Shown in pieces: positions 11,401-23,670 of a stretch of DNA of 64,000 bases. The first letter of the stretch is position 1; each line of letters begins with the position of its first letter. This stretch comes from Podospora pseudocomata (Eukaryota; Ascomycota; Sordariomycetes; Sordariales; Podosporaceae), in assembly GCF_035222375.1 (NCBI RefSeq), contig NC_085888.1, forward strand, positions 3,658,001 through 3,722,000. Direction: 5' to 3'. Under the pieces are notes generated by a model that was given only the letters and a program-made list of their open reading frames with translations, did no database searches and was not told the origin of the DNA. Made by a program: the position numbers and the translations under genes.

Positions 11401-14400
11401 TCGTAGGATCTCCGAATGCTGAACCACCGCTTTCCACGCGGACTTGAGTCGAGTGACATCTACACCAGGGGATAGCTTCCAGATATCGTGATTGAAATAC
11501 AGCTGAAAATCGGATTCAATCATGTCGGCAACCATAGCTTCTTGCAGAGGGGTTGGGGGCAGTGCGTCACGCCCAACGATTTCCACAAGACTCGACATTG
11601 TCTGGTCCTTCTCCGAGATTTGAATCTCCTCTGGTACGTCATAAGACTCGGCTCTGTCTTGAAGTAACTGGACCATGCTCTGAATAGTTTGTGCCTTCAT
11701 GAGGTCGCTGGTACGAAGCAGCAGACCATGCTTTCTCTTGAGTCTCGCGGACAACTTGATCATGTCGATACTGTCAAGACCCAGTTCAAAAACCGGCACC
11801 GTCTCAGTAACAACATCCACAGGTGTCTCCGCCAGCTCTGCTATCTCGCGTCGAATTTTGGATGCATCCTCCGTCCAGATGAACTTGGATACCGCATGGG
11901 CCCCAATTTGAGAGGACGAAGTTTGGCTGTCGATACCTGTGTTTTGCTGGGCCCGGACTGATGCGAGGTCGCCGCCGCCGCCACCCTCAACGACGGACTC
12001 GTCTAGTCGCTGTGGTATGGATGCCAAAACCTCGACTATCTCTTCCATAATGCCTGACAAGCTTTTGTGGTCAAATGCATGCTCCTGCGATACAAGCAAG
12101 AGGCTCAGATTGCCGTCAGATTTCAGCGTCACATCCAGTGCGAGCGGGTAGTCTGGAGTATGGTCTACCTCCACTTCCTTCCACAGCGAAGAACAGTGCT
12201 CGCTCATGGTTTCATCTTGAAGTTGAAACGAGAACAAGGTGTCAAACAGTGGCCTGCCACCAGAACACCATTTCTGAATATCTCGGAGAGCAACGTGCTG
12301 AAATTCGAGCACAGCAGTGTTGAAGTTGTGGCATTGCTGAATGAGAGAGGACCAAGTAGTCCACCTACCCCCCTCGGTGCTTGTAATTCGAGCGTAAAAT
12401 GGAAGTGTGTTGAATAAGGGACCGACGATTCGATCAGCGGCTTCCAAATCCATGGCTCTTCCGGAAACAATCATGCCGATTGTGGGGTTAATCGCGAGCC
12501 TTTTCGCAAGAACGCCAACCCACACGGCTAGCACAATCGCCTGATGCGTCACTCGGAGTATAGACTTAAGCTTTTCCAACTTTCTAAACGAAAGGCCTGA
12601 CCGGACCCTGACGGCATTTTTGCTCGAATGGGCTTTATCGGGCTCAGACAGAGGCGTCGAACCTTGTAGATGTTGGGCCCAGAATTGCCTGCTGCTTGTG
12701 AAGTTGCGGAGCGGCCCATAGCACAGCGCCTGCAGGAATGACGGGGCAGAATCTGTGAAAGTGTCGGTCAAGCCATTGGCTAAGGCCTGATATTCCGAAG
12801 CTATCCGGTTCAAGATGAGCTTCAAGCTGTTGCCGTCGTAAAGGCCATGGAAAATGTGAAGGACAAGATGCCGAGGGCTGTCTAGGTACGCAACCTCGAA
12901 TGGTTGAATCAAGCGCTGTCTGTTCCGAGCGATCCACGACGTTCTCCATCTCGCAACCGCCTCTGTGACCAGTTCATCTGAATGGAGGGCCGGCCCGCTT
13001 TGTTTCAATGGCGCACTCACCTTGTCCGGGAGGCATCCCCACACGGGCAAAATAGAGCTATCGATGTATTGAAGAGGCATTTCGCCGTCGAGCGAGGTAG
13101 GGACAGTCTCTAGAGTTGGGTTGGAAATGTCCAATGAAGGTGTATCTATGGACCCCAACTGTGGCGTCCAGGCTTGATGTGACTGCCTTTCGTTGTCCAG
13201 AGACATGGTTACCCATGGGAGTTTGACTCTTTTGAGTGCAACCTGAATGAAGCCATCTGCCGTTTCAACGAACTTGGTTCTCAAGATGGGGAATGCCACC
13301 ACGGTCCTCTCCAGAGCCCTGCGAAGCAGCCCGGGTTCAACATCGGCTGCTAGATCGAAACGAAATGTGTTGAAATAAGCGTTATCGGCGGACCGGGAAA
13401 GCATGCCTTGTTGCAGTGGCGAGCAAGGAGCGATGTATTGAATAGCGTCAAGGGAAACGAGTAACTCTGCACACACATGAGACCGGAATCTGTGAGCACA
13501 AGCCTGTACAAGTTGCCGAGCAGATGCCACTGATTCCGTCCCAGGAGAGCTCTCCTTGCTCTTCAGAGCCTGGGACAGGTCCCCAATCAAGGGATTCCTG
13601 AGGATGGTGGCAGGGCTGGCGTGGAGTTGCTCGCTGTCCTTGAGGGCGCGCGATAGCCGGAGGACTGAGATGGAATCAATACCCAACTCGAAAATACTTG
13701 ACCTTGGAGTGATACTGGCGATGTCGATCCGCTGCATGGCGGCAAGGACTCTGGCTATTTGCATGCCCGTTGGGCTCAGCTCTCCAGAAGACCTGTCGGC
13801 AGCCGACGCCCAAGAAATCAGTCTTCCATGTTCGATGGTATCAAAGAATTGTCTAAGCTTTTTGATTTCAGCCTTATTGTTGGCCGAAAGGGGGATGAAT
13901 GGCAGTTGGAGCACATATGTTGGAACCATGTACCCGGGGAGCCTCGAACGACACGCATCTCGAGCTCTTCGGCAAAGCTCAGCAGCTTGCGTTCCCTCGA
14001 TGAGGCTCAAAGCTTGGTCGGGGCTTTTCTTGCTCCCCTCGTCGTTCATGATGAAGGATACCAACAGGTCTTTTTGCTGGGTCTCGTTGCGAGCCACGAG
14101 GGTAGCTACATCCCGGATCTCAGTCACACCTTTTCGGATTGCGTGATTAATCTCGCCAATTTCTAATCGCTGTCCGCGAAGTTTGACCTGGTCATCTGCT
14201 CTGCCCAAGAAGTCAAAGCAACCATCGTGAAGAAGCCGAACCAAATCTCCGGTCCGATACACACGCTCTCCAAACGGTTGCAGCAACGGAAATCGCTCCC
14301 TAGTCAGGTCTTGTCGCCCAAGATAGCCCTTGCCTACGAGGCGGCCAGATACACAAAGTTCGCCCACGCCGCCGCGTAAAACAGGCGTATCTGTTCCGGG

Positions 14401-17400
14401 CTTCAGTACAAATGATCCGACGTTGATGAACTGCTTCCCAATGTTGGAAGCCCTGCCGTTGATGGGTACTTGAGGATAAACCGTGACACCAATGGTTGCT
14501 TCTGTGGGGCCATAGAAATTGTATATGACTCTCTTGTCGCCCCAAATATCGAGAATCTCTTGCTTGAGCGATTCTCCACCTGTGATGAAGACACCTTTGC
14601 ACAAACTGGGAACATCATCCGGATGGACCAGTCGAGCCAGACTCGGTGTAAGATCAATGTGTGTAATTCCCAAGCGGGAGATGGTGCCAGACAGATCCTC
14701 CAAAATGATATCTCGTGGAGCAGCAACAAGAGTGATGCCGACTGACCAGCTCCAGTACTGCTCAAGGACCGAAACGTCAAAGTGAAGCGAGGCAAACTGC
14801 AACCAGCGTGACTCGGGCTCCCATTTGCCCTCGAAGATGTGCCGAAAAGCAAGCATGCACTGAACCGCGTTGTCGTGTGTGATTTCGCAACCCTTTGGTG
14901 TTCCGGTAGTACCCGAAGTGTACAAGCAGTAGCAGGCATTGCTTGGCTCAAGAGATGGACTGAGCACAACAGGTTCAGTGGAGAGCAGCCGGAGTGTCTC
15001 TTGGTTGATGGCCATGACCGGAATAGAGACTTCAAACTCAAGGGACCTCTTCCTGGCATCTGTTGTCAGAAGTGCCGAGGCACCCGAGTCCTTCAAGATG
15101 AACTCATTGCGTGATGCCGGTGCCCCAGGGTCCAAAGCGACGAACGCGCAACCGGCTTTGAGGATGCCAAGGATGGAAAAGTATGCCTCGGGACACTTGT
15201 CGAAGTACACCGCGACGATGTCTCCGACCTTTGCATGCTGAGTCAACAACTTGGCAATCCGATTTCCATTCTTGTCGAGCTCCTTGTACGTCCACCTCTG
15301 ATCAATCGGCACGTCTCCGTCGAACGACTCCACAAACTGCAAAGCACTAGCCTCCGGCGTCTCAAGACTTTGGCGCTCGACGAACTGGTGCAAGAACCTT
15401 ACTCCTGTTGGGAGCTCGGGCTTTTTTGGTGGTAGAACCGAGAAAAGGTTGGGCGCACCCAAGAAGAGTTCCGTTTCGAGGTGGTCCGGACTGAACGCCA
15501 AATGACATACTGTCGCATCGAACTGGCGAAGGAGTAATTCGCTCTGCTCGCTGGGGAGCACATCAGTGAAGAACGTGATCTGATATTTGAGCCGATCTTC
15601 TGCCAAAGGTTCAACCTCTATAGAGATGGGATAGTCGATGTTGGCCTGGTCCTCAATCACTCGCCAGGGCCTGGTTCCAGCGTTGTCAACATCAAGCTTT
15701 TGATACACCAGCAAGGTATCAAACAACTTTGCGTCGGCATATCCAAGCCATTTCTGGATCCTCGTTAAGGGCTGATGTTGCTGGGAATAGATCTCGGCGT
15801 TATACTGCATCATCTGTGCCAAGAGCTTACGGTTGGACTTGGTGTGTGTTGCAATAATCGGCAGGGTACCAATGCAGGGAAAGGCTGCTTTGCGTGTTGC
15901 TTCAGAGTTGCGCCCAGACAACACCACGCCAAAGACGACAGACTGTTCACCGAGATATGATGACAAGACGCGCGTCCAGGCAGCTTGAAGAACAGCTTGC
16001 ATGGAATAACCCGAGCTTCTGACAGCCTCTTCCAGACTGATCATGGGCACCTGGCTGATGAGGGACTGCGTCATAATCTCACGCGATTCCTGACGGAGCG
16101 GTGTCATGGTGGGAAAACCATTCACCACCACTTGCTGGCCCCTTTGCTTCCAGAAGCTTTCAATCTTGTCAGAGGGGGTCGATACCTCATCCAAGATCTC
16201 GCCCAAAGCATGCTCATCATTGTCACGCTGGATGATATTCAGCCCATGCAATGCCTTGGAGAAATCCGACAAAATTAGTTGAAGAGACTGTGCGTCGTAG
16301 AGAGCGTGATGTATGGCCAAGTGCATGGTCAGATGGCTGACCTCTTGCACAAAGGCAATAGCGAAGAGTCTCTTGTGTGGTGCTTCAACAATTTGGTGGC
16401 GGGTTCCGAGGCGCCATTGGTCCAAGTCGAAGGCAACTTCAGGGCCAGTAAAGGTGTTGAGTAAGGGGACAAAGGAGGGTGTGTAGTATTGAATCATGGC
16501 AAAATCACAGTCTTGGTGCTCGACAGGCGCAAGGCCCGTCCGTAGGATAGGATACGTTGCACAAACTGCTTGCCATGCCTCGTGCATCTTGGCAACGGGA
16601 ATAGGAGTGTCAAACTCAAAAGCCAGGTAGTTGAGATAGTCCCTGCCACCAGATGTAACAAACTGCGCCATCATACTGGATTGTAAAGGCGTGCAGGGCA
16701 GAACCTTTTCCACCATGCTGGGTACCACCACACCCCGTGCAAGAATCTGTGGGCGAACTTGGGACTCAAAGCTGGCAAAGTCGTACTGCGGCGTGCGTAT
16801 TTTGACTCCCTTGCCGGAAGTAATATGGTGAGCCAATCCCTGGCAAGTGGGATTTGAAACCACGTCACTAGCAAGAACGTGGTACCCGGACTGACGAAGC
16901 ATAGAAGCCACTTGGACAGCGCTGATACTGTCTAGGCCGAGCCGATAAATGGTCGTGGATCTTCGCACGTCCCTGGGGTCGCATGACGATAAGGTAGCAA
17001 AAACCTGACGAACTGCAATTTCCGTGGCAGTCCATGCTTCCTCTGAGTGGTCTTCAGGTGGAATCAGATTTTGGCTGCCGGGTAATGGCCGGGAATGGGA
17101 AATGAGCGAGAGTCTGTCTTGCAACGATTGTGGAAGGCTGTCCAGGGTAAGAAGACAACCAGCCGGATACTGAAGGTGCATCTCAACAGCATATACAAAA
17201 AGATCCAATACGACCTGATGAGTATCGGTCGAGAGCCTATCGAATCAGGTGTTAGTTGGTGGCTATCATCAGCGCCCTCTGAAGGAAAGGTGTGGATGTT
17301 TACCTTTGCCCGTGGAGCTTTACGGTCACTGCATCTGTCGCTGCATCGGGGATGACCTCACAAACAAGCGGGATCTGCGATGTGTAAGCAAGGGTGAAAG

Positions 17401-20400
17401 AACAAACTGGGGGATTCAGCGACTTACGTCCATCTCGCCATCGTCTTGTTCCAATTTCCAGACTCGGCTATCTAGGCACCGAGGGGATTGTTGTAGTAAC
17501 AAAAGGGTATCGAATAAACGCCGGTTTCCATGTTGCGAAGCTAGAGATTTAATACGTCGAAGCGGGGTAAAATGATAGTCCAAAGATGCTGTGCTGGTCT
17601 TTTGAACTTTTTTGAGCAAGTCGAGTCGCTGGTGGACCTCAGAGAGGTTGACTCTCACAGGGAGGGTATTAAAACAAGGGGCAACCAGCTCGCTGATACC
17701 TTCCATAGGAACGGATCGTCCGTTGACCACATTTCCAAAGCATACATCATCAGTGTCTAAAAGACACCCTAATGTGGTTGCCCAACAAGACTGAACCAGT
17801 GCAAGAAGAGGAACCCCTATTTCGTTGATCTTTGCTCTGACTTCTGAGAGAGGAAGCTGAAGTCGTCGAGTTTTGATGGCTATGTTTGCCTTTTCATCGC
17901 CTTTTATCAGCTCCGTGACCAGCTTCGGTTGCATTCCAGACAGATGGGTAGCCCAGAAACTATCTGTTTGCTCCGGCAAAGTCGAAGATTCTTGGAGAAA
18001 GGCGGCATATGATGGCGTCGGTGGCAGCGAAAGCCCATGATAAGTCTTCTCAATCTCATAAAGAAGGCGCTCAACAGCGACACCATCATAAAGAGCATGA
18101 TGACAGACAAAGGATAAGTATCTCTGAGTCTTGTTCTTGATCCAGGCAAGTGAGATCATAGGTCGAAGAGAGTCGACGCCATCGCCCAGCAGATTGATTT
18201 GCTCAGCCACACAGGAAGGGATCCGTTCTTTTGAAGCGTCAAACTCACGCCAGTCCGGCTGCCAGCTATCGAGCACAATTTGAACTATGGGGTGCTGGCT
18301 ACTGGAAGTGGTCATAAAGCAGGTCCGAAGAATGCCATGCCGTAAAACCATCGCGTTCCAGGCTGTCCCTAGCTGCGCAGGATCTCCATTGACGAGAAAC
18401 AGCATGCGATTGATATAAGCTTCCTTGCTCGCCGTGGCTGCCAACATTCCCTCTTGCAACGGGGTACATGGTAGAATCTCTTGAGCCGATGTTCCTTGCT
18501 GTCGAAGTATTTCCTTCAGCGACGCCAAGAGGGTCTTCGGTAACAGGTCCTGGGCTTTTGGTGGCTCGGATGTTGTCTTTTCGAGATCGAGAAGGATCTT
18601 AGCAAGCCGGGAAACATTTGGATTTTGAAGGATGGTCGAGATCGGAATGCGTTGACCAAGTTGTGAGTAGAATGACCTCGCCAATTGAATGGCAGAGATG
18701 GAGTCCAGACCAAGTGTAACCAGAGATGTCCATCGTTGGACCTCGTGCCTTGAAATCTTGAGGGCCTCTGTAACCACACGAGCTACTTTCTGCTCGGCTG
18801 TTGTCCATTCCTCATGGTCCTCGTCGTTGTCGGCGACGTGATCGGTCACCGATGCGAGGTACTCTTGGCTGAGCATTCGGTAGGAGGCGGTAAGCCGTTC
18901 CCTGTCCAACTTTCCAGACGCTGTGGTCGGCAAAACGGAAATGGGGAGTATCGCCGATGGCACCATGTACTGTGGTAATTTTGAAGTGAGCACTCGAAAC
19001 AGCGACTGTACCTTTTGTCGGAGATCATTGTTGAGCTCCAACAGAGAATATTCGTTTGCTTGGATGCCGCTGGGGACAAAGTAAGAGACTATTTGATCCC
19101 GGGAGTCTTCCGGTCCCGCTCGCAAGAACAGACTTGCACAATCTTCGACCGCACTCGAGAGCCGCAACGTCGCTGTGATCTCCCCGAGCTCCACCCGCTG
19201 TCCGCGGAGCTTAACCTGGTCGTCTACGCGACCAAGAATGACCATTGATCCATCCGGCAGCATACGTCCAATATCTCCGGATCGATAGAGCCTACCATAG
19301 GTGGGGTGATCGATGAATTTTGATGAGGTTAGGGCGGGCATGGCGAGATATCCCTGAGCAACTTGATCACCGCCAAAGCAAAATTCGCCGAGGCAGCCCA
19401 GTGGAACAACGTGTTCACTATCCTTGAATAAAACAACAGTCGAAGTGTTTTCAAAAGACCAACCAAGATGCTGGATTGCCTGGTTCGGCCCCATCTTCTT
19501 CACACTGCAGATGTTTGTAGTCTCTGACGGGCCGTACCCCTGGAACAGCTTCCTCCCCCATTTTTTGGCGACTGCCTCCGTCATGGCTTCGCCGGCCGTC
19601 ACCAGAAACTCCACCGCTGGAACCTTGTCCGGATCGACCAGAGATGCCACTGTTGGGGTCATGCTTAAGTGGGTGACCTCAAGCATCCTGATTGATCTCT
19701 CGAGATCCTCAAAGAGGGTGTCGTTTTTGGCAGAGCAGAGGCACATGCCTTGGGTCCAGGCGAAAAATACCTCAAAGACTGAGACATCAAATGCCTGAGA
19801 ACAAGACTGAAGCAGTCTGGAACAGCCCTTTACAGGGTAGATTCTGGACAAAACATCGAGATTGCTCATGATGTTTAACTGGGTCACGCAAACCCCCTTC
19901 GGTACACCGGTGCTGCCAGATGTGTAGATGACATAGGCTAGCCTCGAGGGGTCAGGATTTGGTGTAATAGCCTTAACTGGAAGCGACATGTATTCGAGCC
20001 CTTCGAGGTCCATGATAGTGGGGCAAAGCTGAGGGGATAGTTTGTCTCGAGTGATCCTGTCCGTGAGGCAGAAACTGACTCCGGCCTGCTGCAGAATGGT
20101 GCCGATACGCGTCTCCGGGGTAGTGGGCAGAAGGGGTAGATAGCCACAGCCAGCTTTGAGGATGGCAAGGATACCAGCGTAGAGGAGGACGGACTTCTCC
20201 ATGATAATGGCCACAACTGCCCCCTCCTTCAGCCCATGTTTTTGAAGGTGCCATGCAATTTGATTGGCGGTTTGGTTGAGCTGGGCAAATGATAACGTGG
20301 TTGTTTTGACAAGATCATCCGAAATACGATGTGCAAAGCACAGAGCTTCCTTGTCAGGGTGGTTTGCGACCACCACGTCAATGGCGTGGGCTAGATCAGG

Positions 20401-23400
20401 AACTCCAGCAAAGGTCACCGGCTTGGGGTTGAATACGGAGAGGAGCGACTCGGAGAAGGCTGCTTGTATCCCTGTAATCTTGGAGTCGAGATTCCTGAGC
20501 ATCCATGAAGCCATCTCGGCGATACAACAGCCCAGGGCTATGGCCTGCTGATCAGGGAACGTGTTCTCGTGCGATGTAATACGGAGAACAAAGTCATGGG
20601 CTCTTGGCTCCACCTCGACAACAAGCTGCGTTTCCAAGAAATCCTGATGGCCAACCTCTTCGAATCCCCTGACACAGTCTGGTTTGCTGGTTTGAAGTGA
20701 CTGCTGATAAACGAACAAAACATCATAAAAGGGCTGCCCTGGCCGGACTCCCGCTGCCCGCCTGATCTCTGAAAGAGGCAAGATACTGTATTCGAGAATG
20801 GCTCTACTGGTCGCTTGAGTGCTGACAAGGAGATCGGCAATACTGCTGACTTGTGAGAAGTCGGTACGAAGTGGCACTGTGGCGATGCAAGGCCCCATCA
20901 CATCCTCGATCATCGAGACTGGCAGTGTCCTGCCAGATGTCACGGTACCGACCACAACATCGTCACTCCCAACCATAGCACTCCAGATCCAGGCGACCGA
21001 AGCCTGGAAGATGGTCTGAATCCCGCACTGGATGTCATCTAGTGATCTCCTTAGCTCGTTTGGGTTGATGTCCACAATGACACTGGAGGTAGAGGTAGTA
21101 GACGCCTTTGCTGTGCCAGCTCGTAAGATCGGAAGCGCCGCTGGTTGGAACCCTCGAAGATTTGCCGCCCAAAATTCTTTAGCAGCATCCGAAATGTGAC
21201 GAAAAGACGGGGAGGCATAGTAGTAGGCGATCTTGCTGAACTGTGGGCGCTCTCCAAGCTGTTCTCCTTGCATAAGCGCCGCAAGGTCAGCCATAGCCAA
21301 GTCCCATGACCAGCCATCATATATCGCATGATGAAGGTGTACCACAGCCTCAACATCAGCGGGTTCACCGATGGTTTGAGCATCCGAGATTTGCACTTTG
21401 AAAGGCGTGAGAAAGTCCTGGTCATCTCGCAGTTCAAACTCACAAACTGGCGAGTCTGAGAATGAGATGCATGATTTGCAGGCGCGTTCAAAGACGACTT
21501 GAAAAAAGTCACCATCGTGGTGGACAAAGCCGGTACGCAGTATCTCATTTCTCTCAACAAGCCTCAAGAACCAAGAGCGGACGGAGTCTGGCGAGCAAGG
21601 GATTGGGAACCGAAGTTTGATCCAGTTGCAATATGCACGAGGATTGGCTGCAGTTTCGGCGAGCATCGAGATCTGGAGGGGTGTGCAGGGGTAAACCGAC
21701 TGAACCGGCCTGTTGTCTCTAAACAGCTCAGACCTCTGCGCGAGTACTGCCGGGACGTCTGGTTGCCATGCGCGGGGGTGAAGGGTATCCAGAATGGAGG
21801 CTGGTCGATGGCCTTGCTTTTCGGACACGCATGCATGCAGCGCTGAGATTGTGCGGGACCTCAAGATCTCGATCGCATCACTATCAATACCGGCCTGGTG
21901 TAATAAGGAGGCAAGTCGTATAGCAGCCAGTGAATCAAGGCCCATTTGAAGCAAGTTCTGACCCGGTTTCACCTCGGTGCCGAGAACGGTCGCGGCCAAA
22001 GAGCACAGTTTTCGTTCAAAATCATCTCTGAAAATGCCTTGTTGAATGACCTCAGACCCCGCTTGTGAATTGTTGTACTCGGTAACAAGTCTCTTCCGAT
22101 CGATTTTGCCCGAGGGGAGTCGAGGAAAGGCGTCCATGACGATAACGTCACCAGGCAACATGAACCCCGGGAGCCAAGCGCGACAGGAAGCTTCCACCGC
22201 GTTGACCATGCCATCCGTATGATCCACTGCACAGAAGAGAACCAAGATCGAGTTGATGACTGCGGCGACAGCGCTATGACAACCTGTCGTTCTCAGCGCG
22301 GCATGTTCCACCTCTCCAAGCTCCATTCGCTGCCCACGGAGCTTGACCTGGCCGCCTCCTATGCGTCCCAAACACTCAAGCGTGCCGTCGGGCAATATGC
22401 GTGCCTTGTCTCCTGTTCGGTACAAACGGCCGTATGGCGTTTCGACAAAGGCCTTTGCCGTCATCTCGGGCCGGTTGACGTAGCAGTCTGCAACTTGAGG
22501 TCCACCGACAGCAAGCTCTCCAACTTCCCCAAGCAAGAGAACCCTAAAGTCTGGAGGCTCGGACTCGTCCTCGGGAATGTTGAGTACAAATGCAGACACC
22601 GTGTCGAACGGGATACCAATGTTGGCTGTGGACATGCTGCAAGCAAAAGAGGGCTGAACGGTGCAGTGAATGGCGGCCTCGGTTGGCCCATACATACCCC
22701 AAAGCATGCTTTCCTTCTCCTCGCTGCCACCGAATTCCTCAACCACAGGCTTTGTGAGCATCTCTCCAATGGTGAGAAGAAGCTGCAGACAGGGAGCACT
22801 ATCGCGTTTTCGAAGCAAGCTGCCCGCCACACTTGGGGTCAGCTCACAAGCATCGACCGACATTCGCCTGATGATACCCGGCAGGTCGTTAAGCATTGCA
22901 CCTCGTGTGCAGCTCACCAGGGTCTTGCCTCTGAAAAGCGGAAAGAATATCTCGAACACGGACACGTCAAAGGTTGGAGCTGCGAACTGAAGAAATCTCG
23001 AGAATGGCGGGACGTGTCGATCATGGGCGAGCAAACTTTGAGTTGCTGCGTCATGCGAGACACCAACTCCTTTTGGTGTGCCGGTTGAGCCTGAAGTATA
23101 CATCACGTAGGCCAGATCGTGAGGCTTCGGCTCATAATGCTGTGGATCACCTGTTGATTGCCTGGCAGCCCTGGCTGGTGTGTCTTCTCCAACGAGGAGC
23201 ACAATCCGCCCGGTTTGGCCGACTGGTGGAAGCTTGTTGGCCAGCTCGCGGGTCGTGATGACTACTTTGGCTTCCACGTCGTCGAGGATGAACTGGCCTC
23301 TCTCGAGGGGAACGTCCAAGTTGAGCGGGCAGAAGGCACCGCCGGCTTTCAGAATGGCTAGCAGTGCAATGTACAGGTTTGGGCCTTGCGGGACAAGGAC

Positions 23401-23670
23401 AGGAACGACAAACTGTCTGTTGTTATCCCGGGACCCAGCCTGTGCTTGAATTGCGGATGCAAGAACGCTGGACGCATGGTGTAGTTGGGGGTATGAGATG
23501 GAGATTTGGCGGCCCTCATCGTCCAAGAAATCAATAGCCGGCTCTGCAGACGTTTGGTGAACGAGAAGATGCAACAGACTTGGCCCATTCAAGCGTTTTG
23601 GTGGGTGATTGAGAACGGAGAGCCTCTCGTCCACCTGGTGGGATTTTAGTGATACGGAGGGGTCCATCAT
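8419..23670 (-). CDS. sidC: Ferrichrome-type siderophore non-ribosomal peptide synthetase (SidC-like; ferricrocin predicted)
   Basis: Three exons: 23670-17428, 17374-17304 and 17236-8419. The introns (53 and 67 bp, GTAAGT and GTAAAC donors, CAG and TAG acceptors) join in frame to about 5043 residues. The order is A1-T1-C1-A2-T2-C2-T3-C3-A3-T4-C4-T5-C5-T6-C6, with no leading C domain and no thioesterase, the layout of fungal ferrichrome synthetases. A3-type core motifs YTSGSTGTPKG, YTSGSTGVPKG and YTSGTTGTPKG mark A1, A2 and A3. Carrier serines (LGLDS-type) lie near residues 578, 1657, 2206, 3291, 3927 and 4479. C-domain motifs lie near 783 (HHAIYDG), 1859 (HHALYDG), 2415 (HHALYDA), 3569 (FHGLYDG), 4132 (SHALYDG) and 4696 (HHAMYDA). 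Specificity codes read by hand on GrsA numbering are DVFELIMIHK, DVFSVAGNIK and DVLDIGFIGK. By analogy, A3 should load N5-acyl-N5-hydroxyornithine and A1/A2 glycine and serine. The second-exon join falls inside C2. The neighbouring sidA supports the role. Confidence 0.93.

Noticed and set aside
17200-17210. A second NRPS gene starting at about 17208
   Set aside because: The apparent start is a TTG inside a condensation domain. Two good introns and a micro-exon join the frames into one synthetase.
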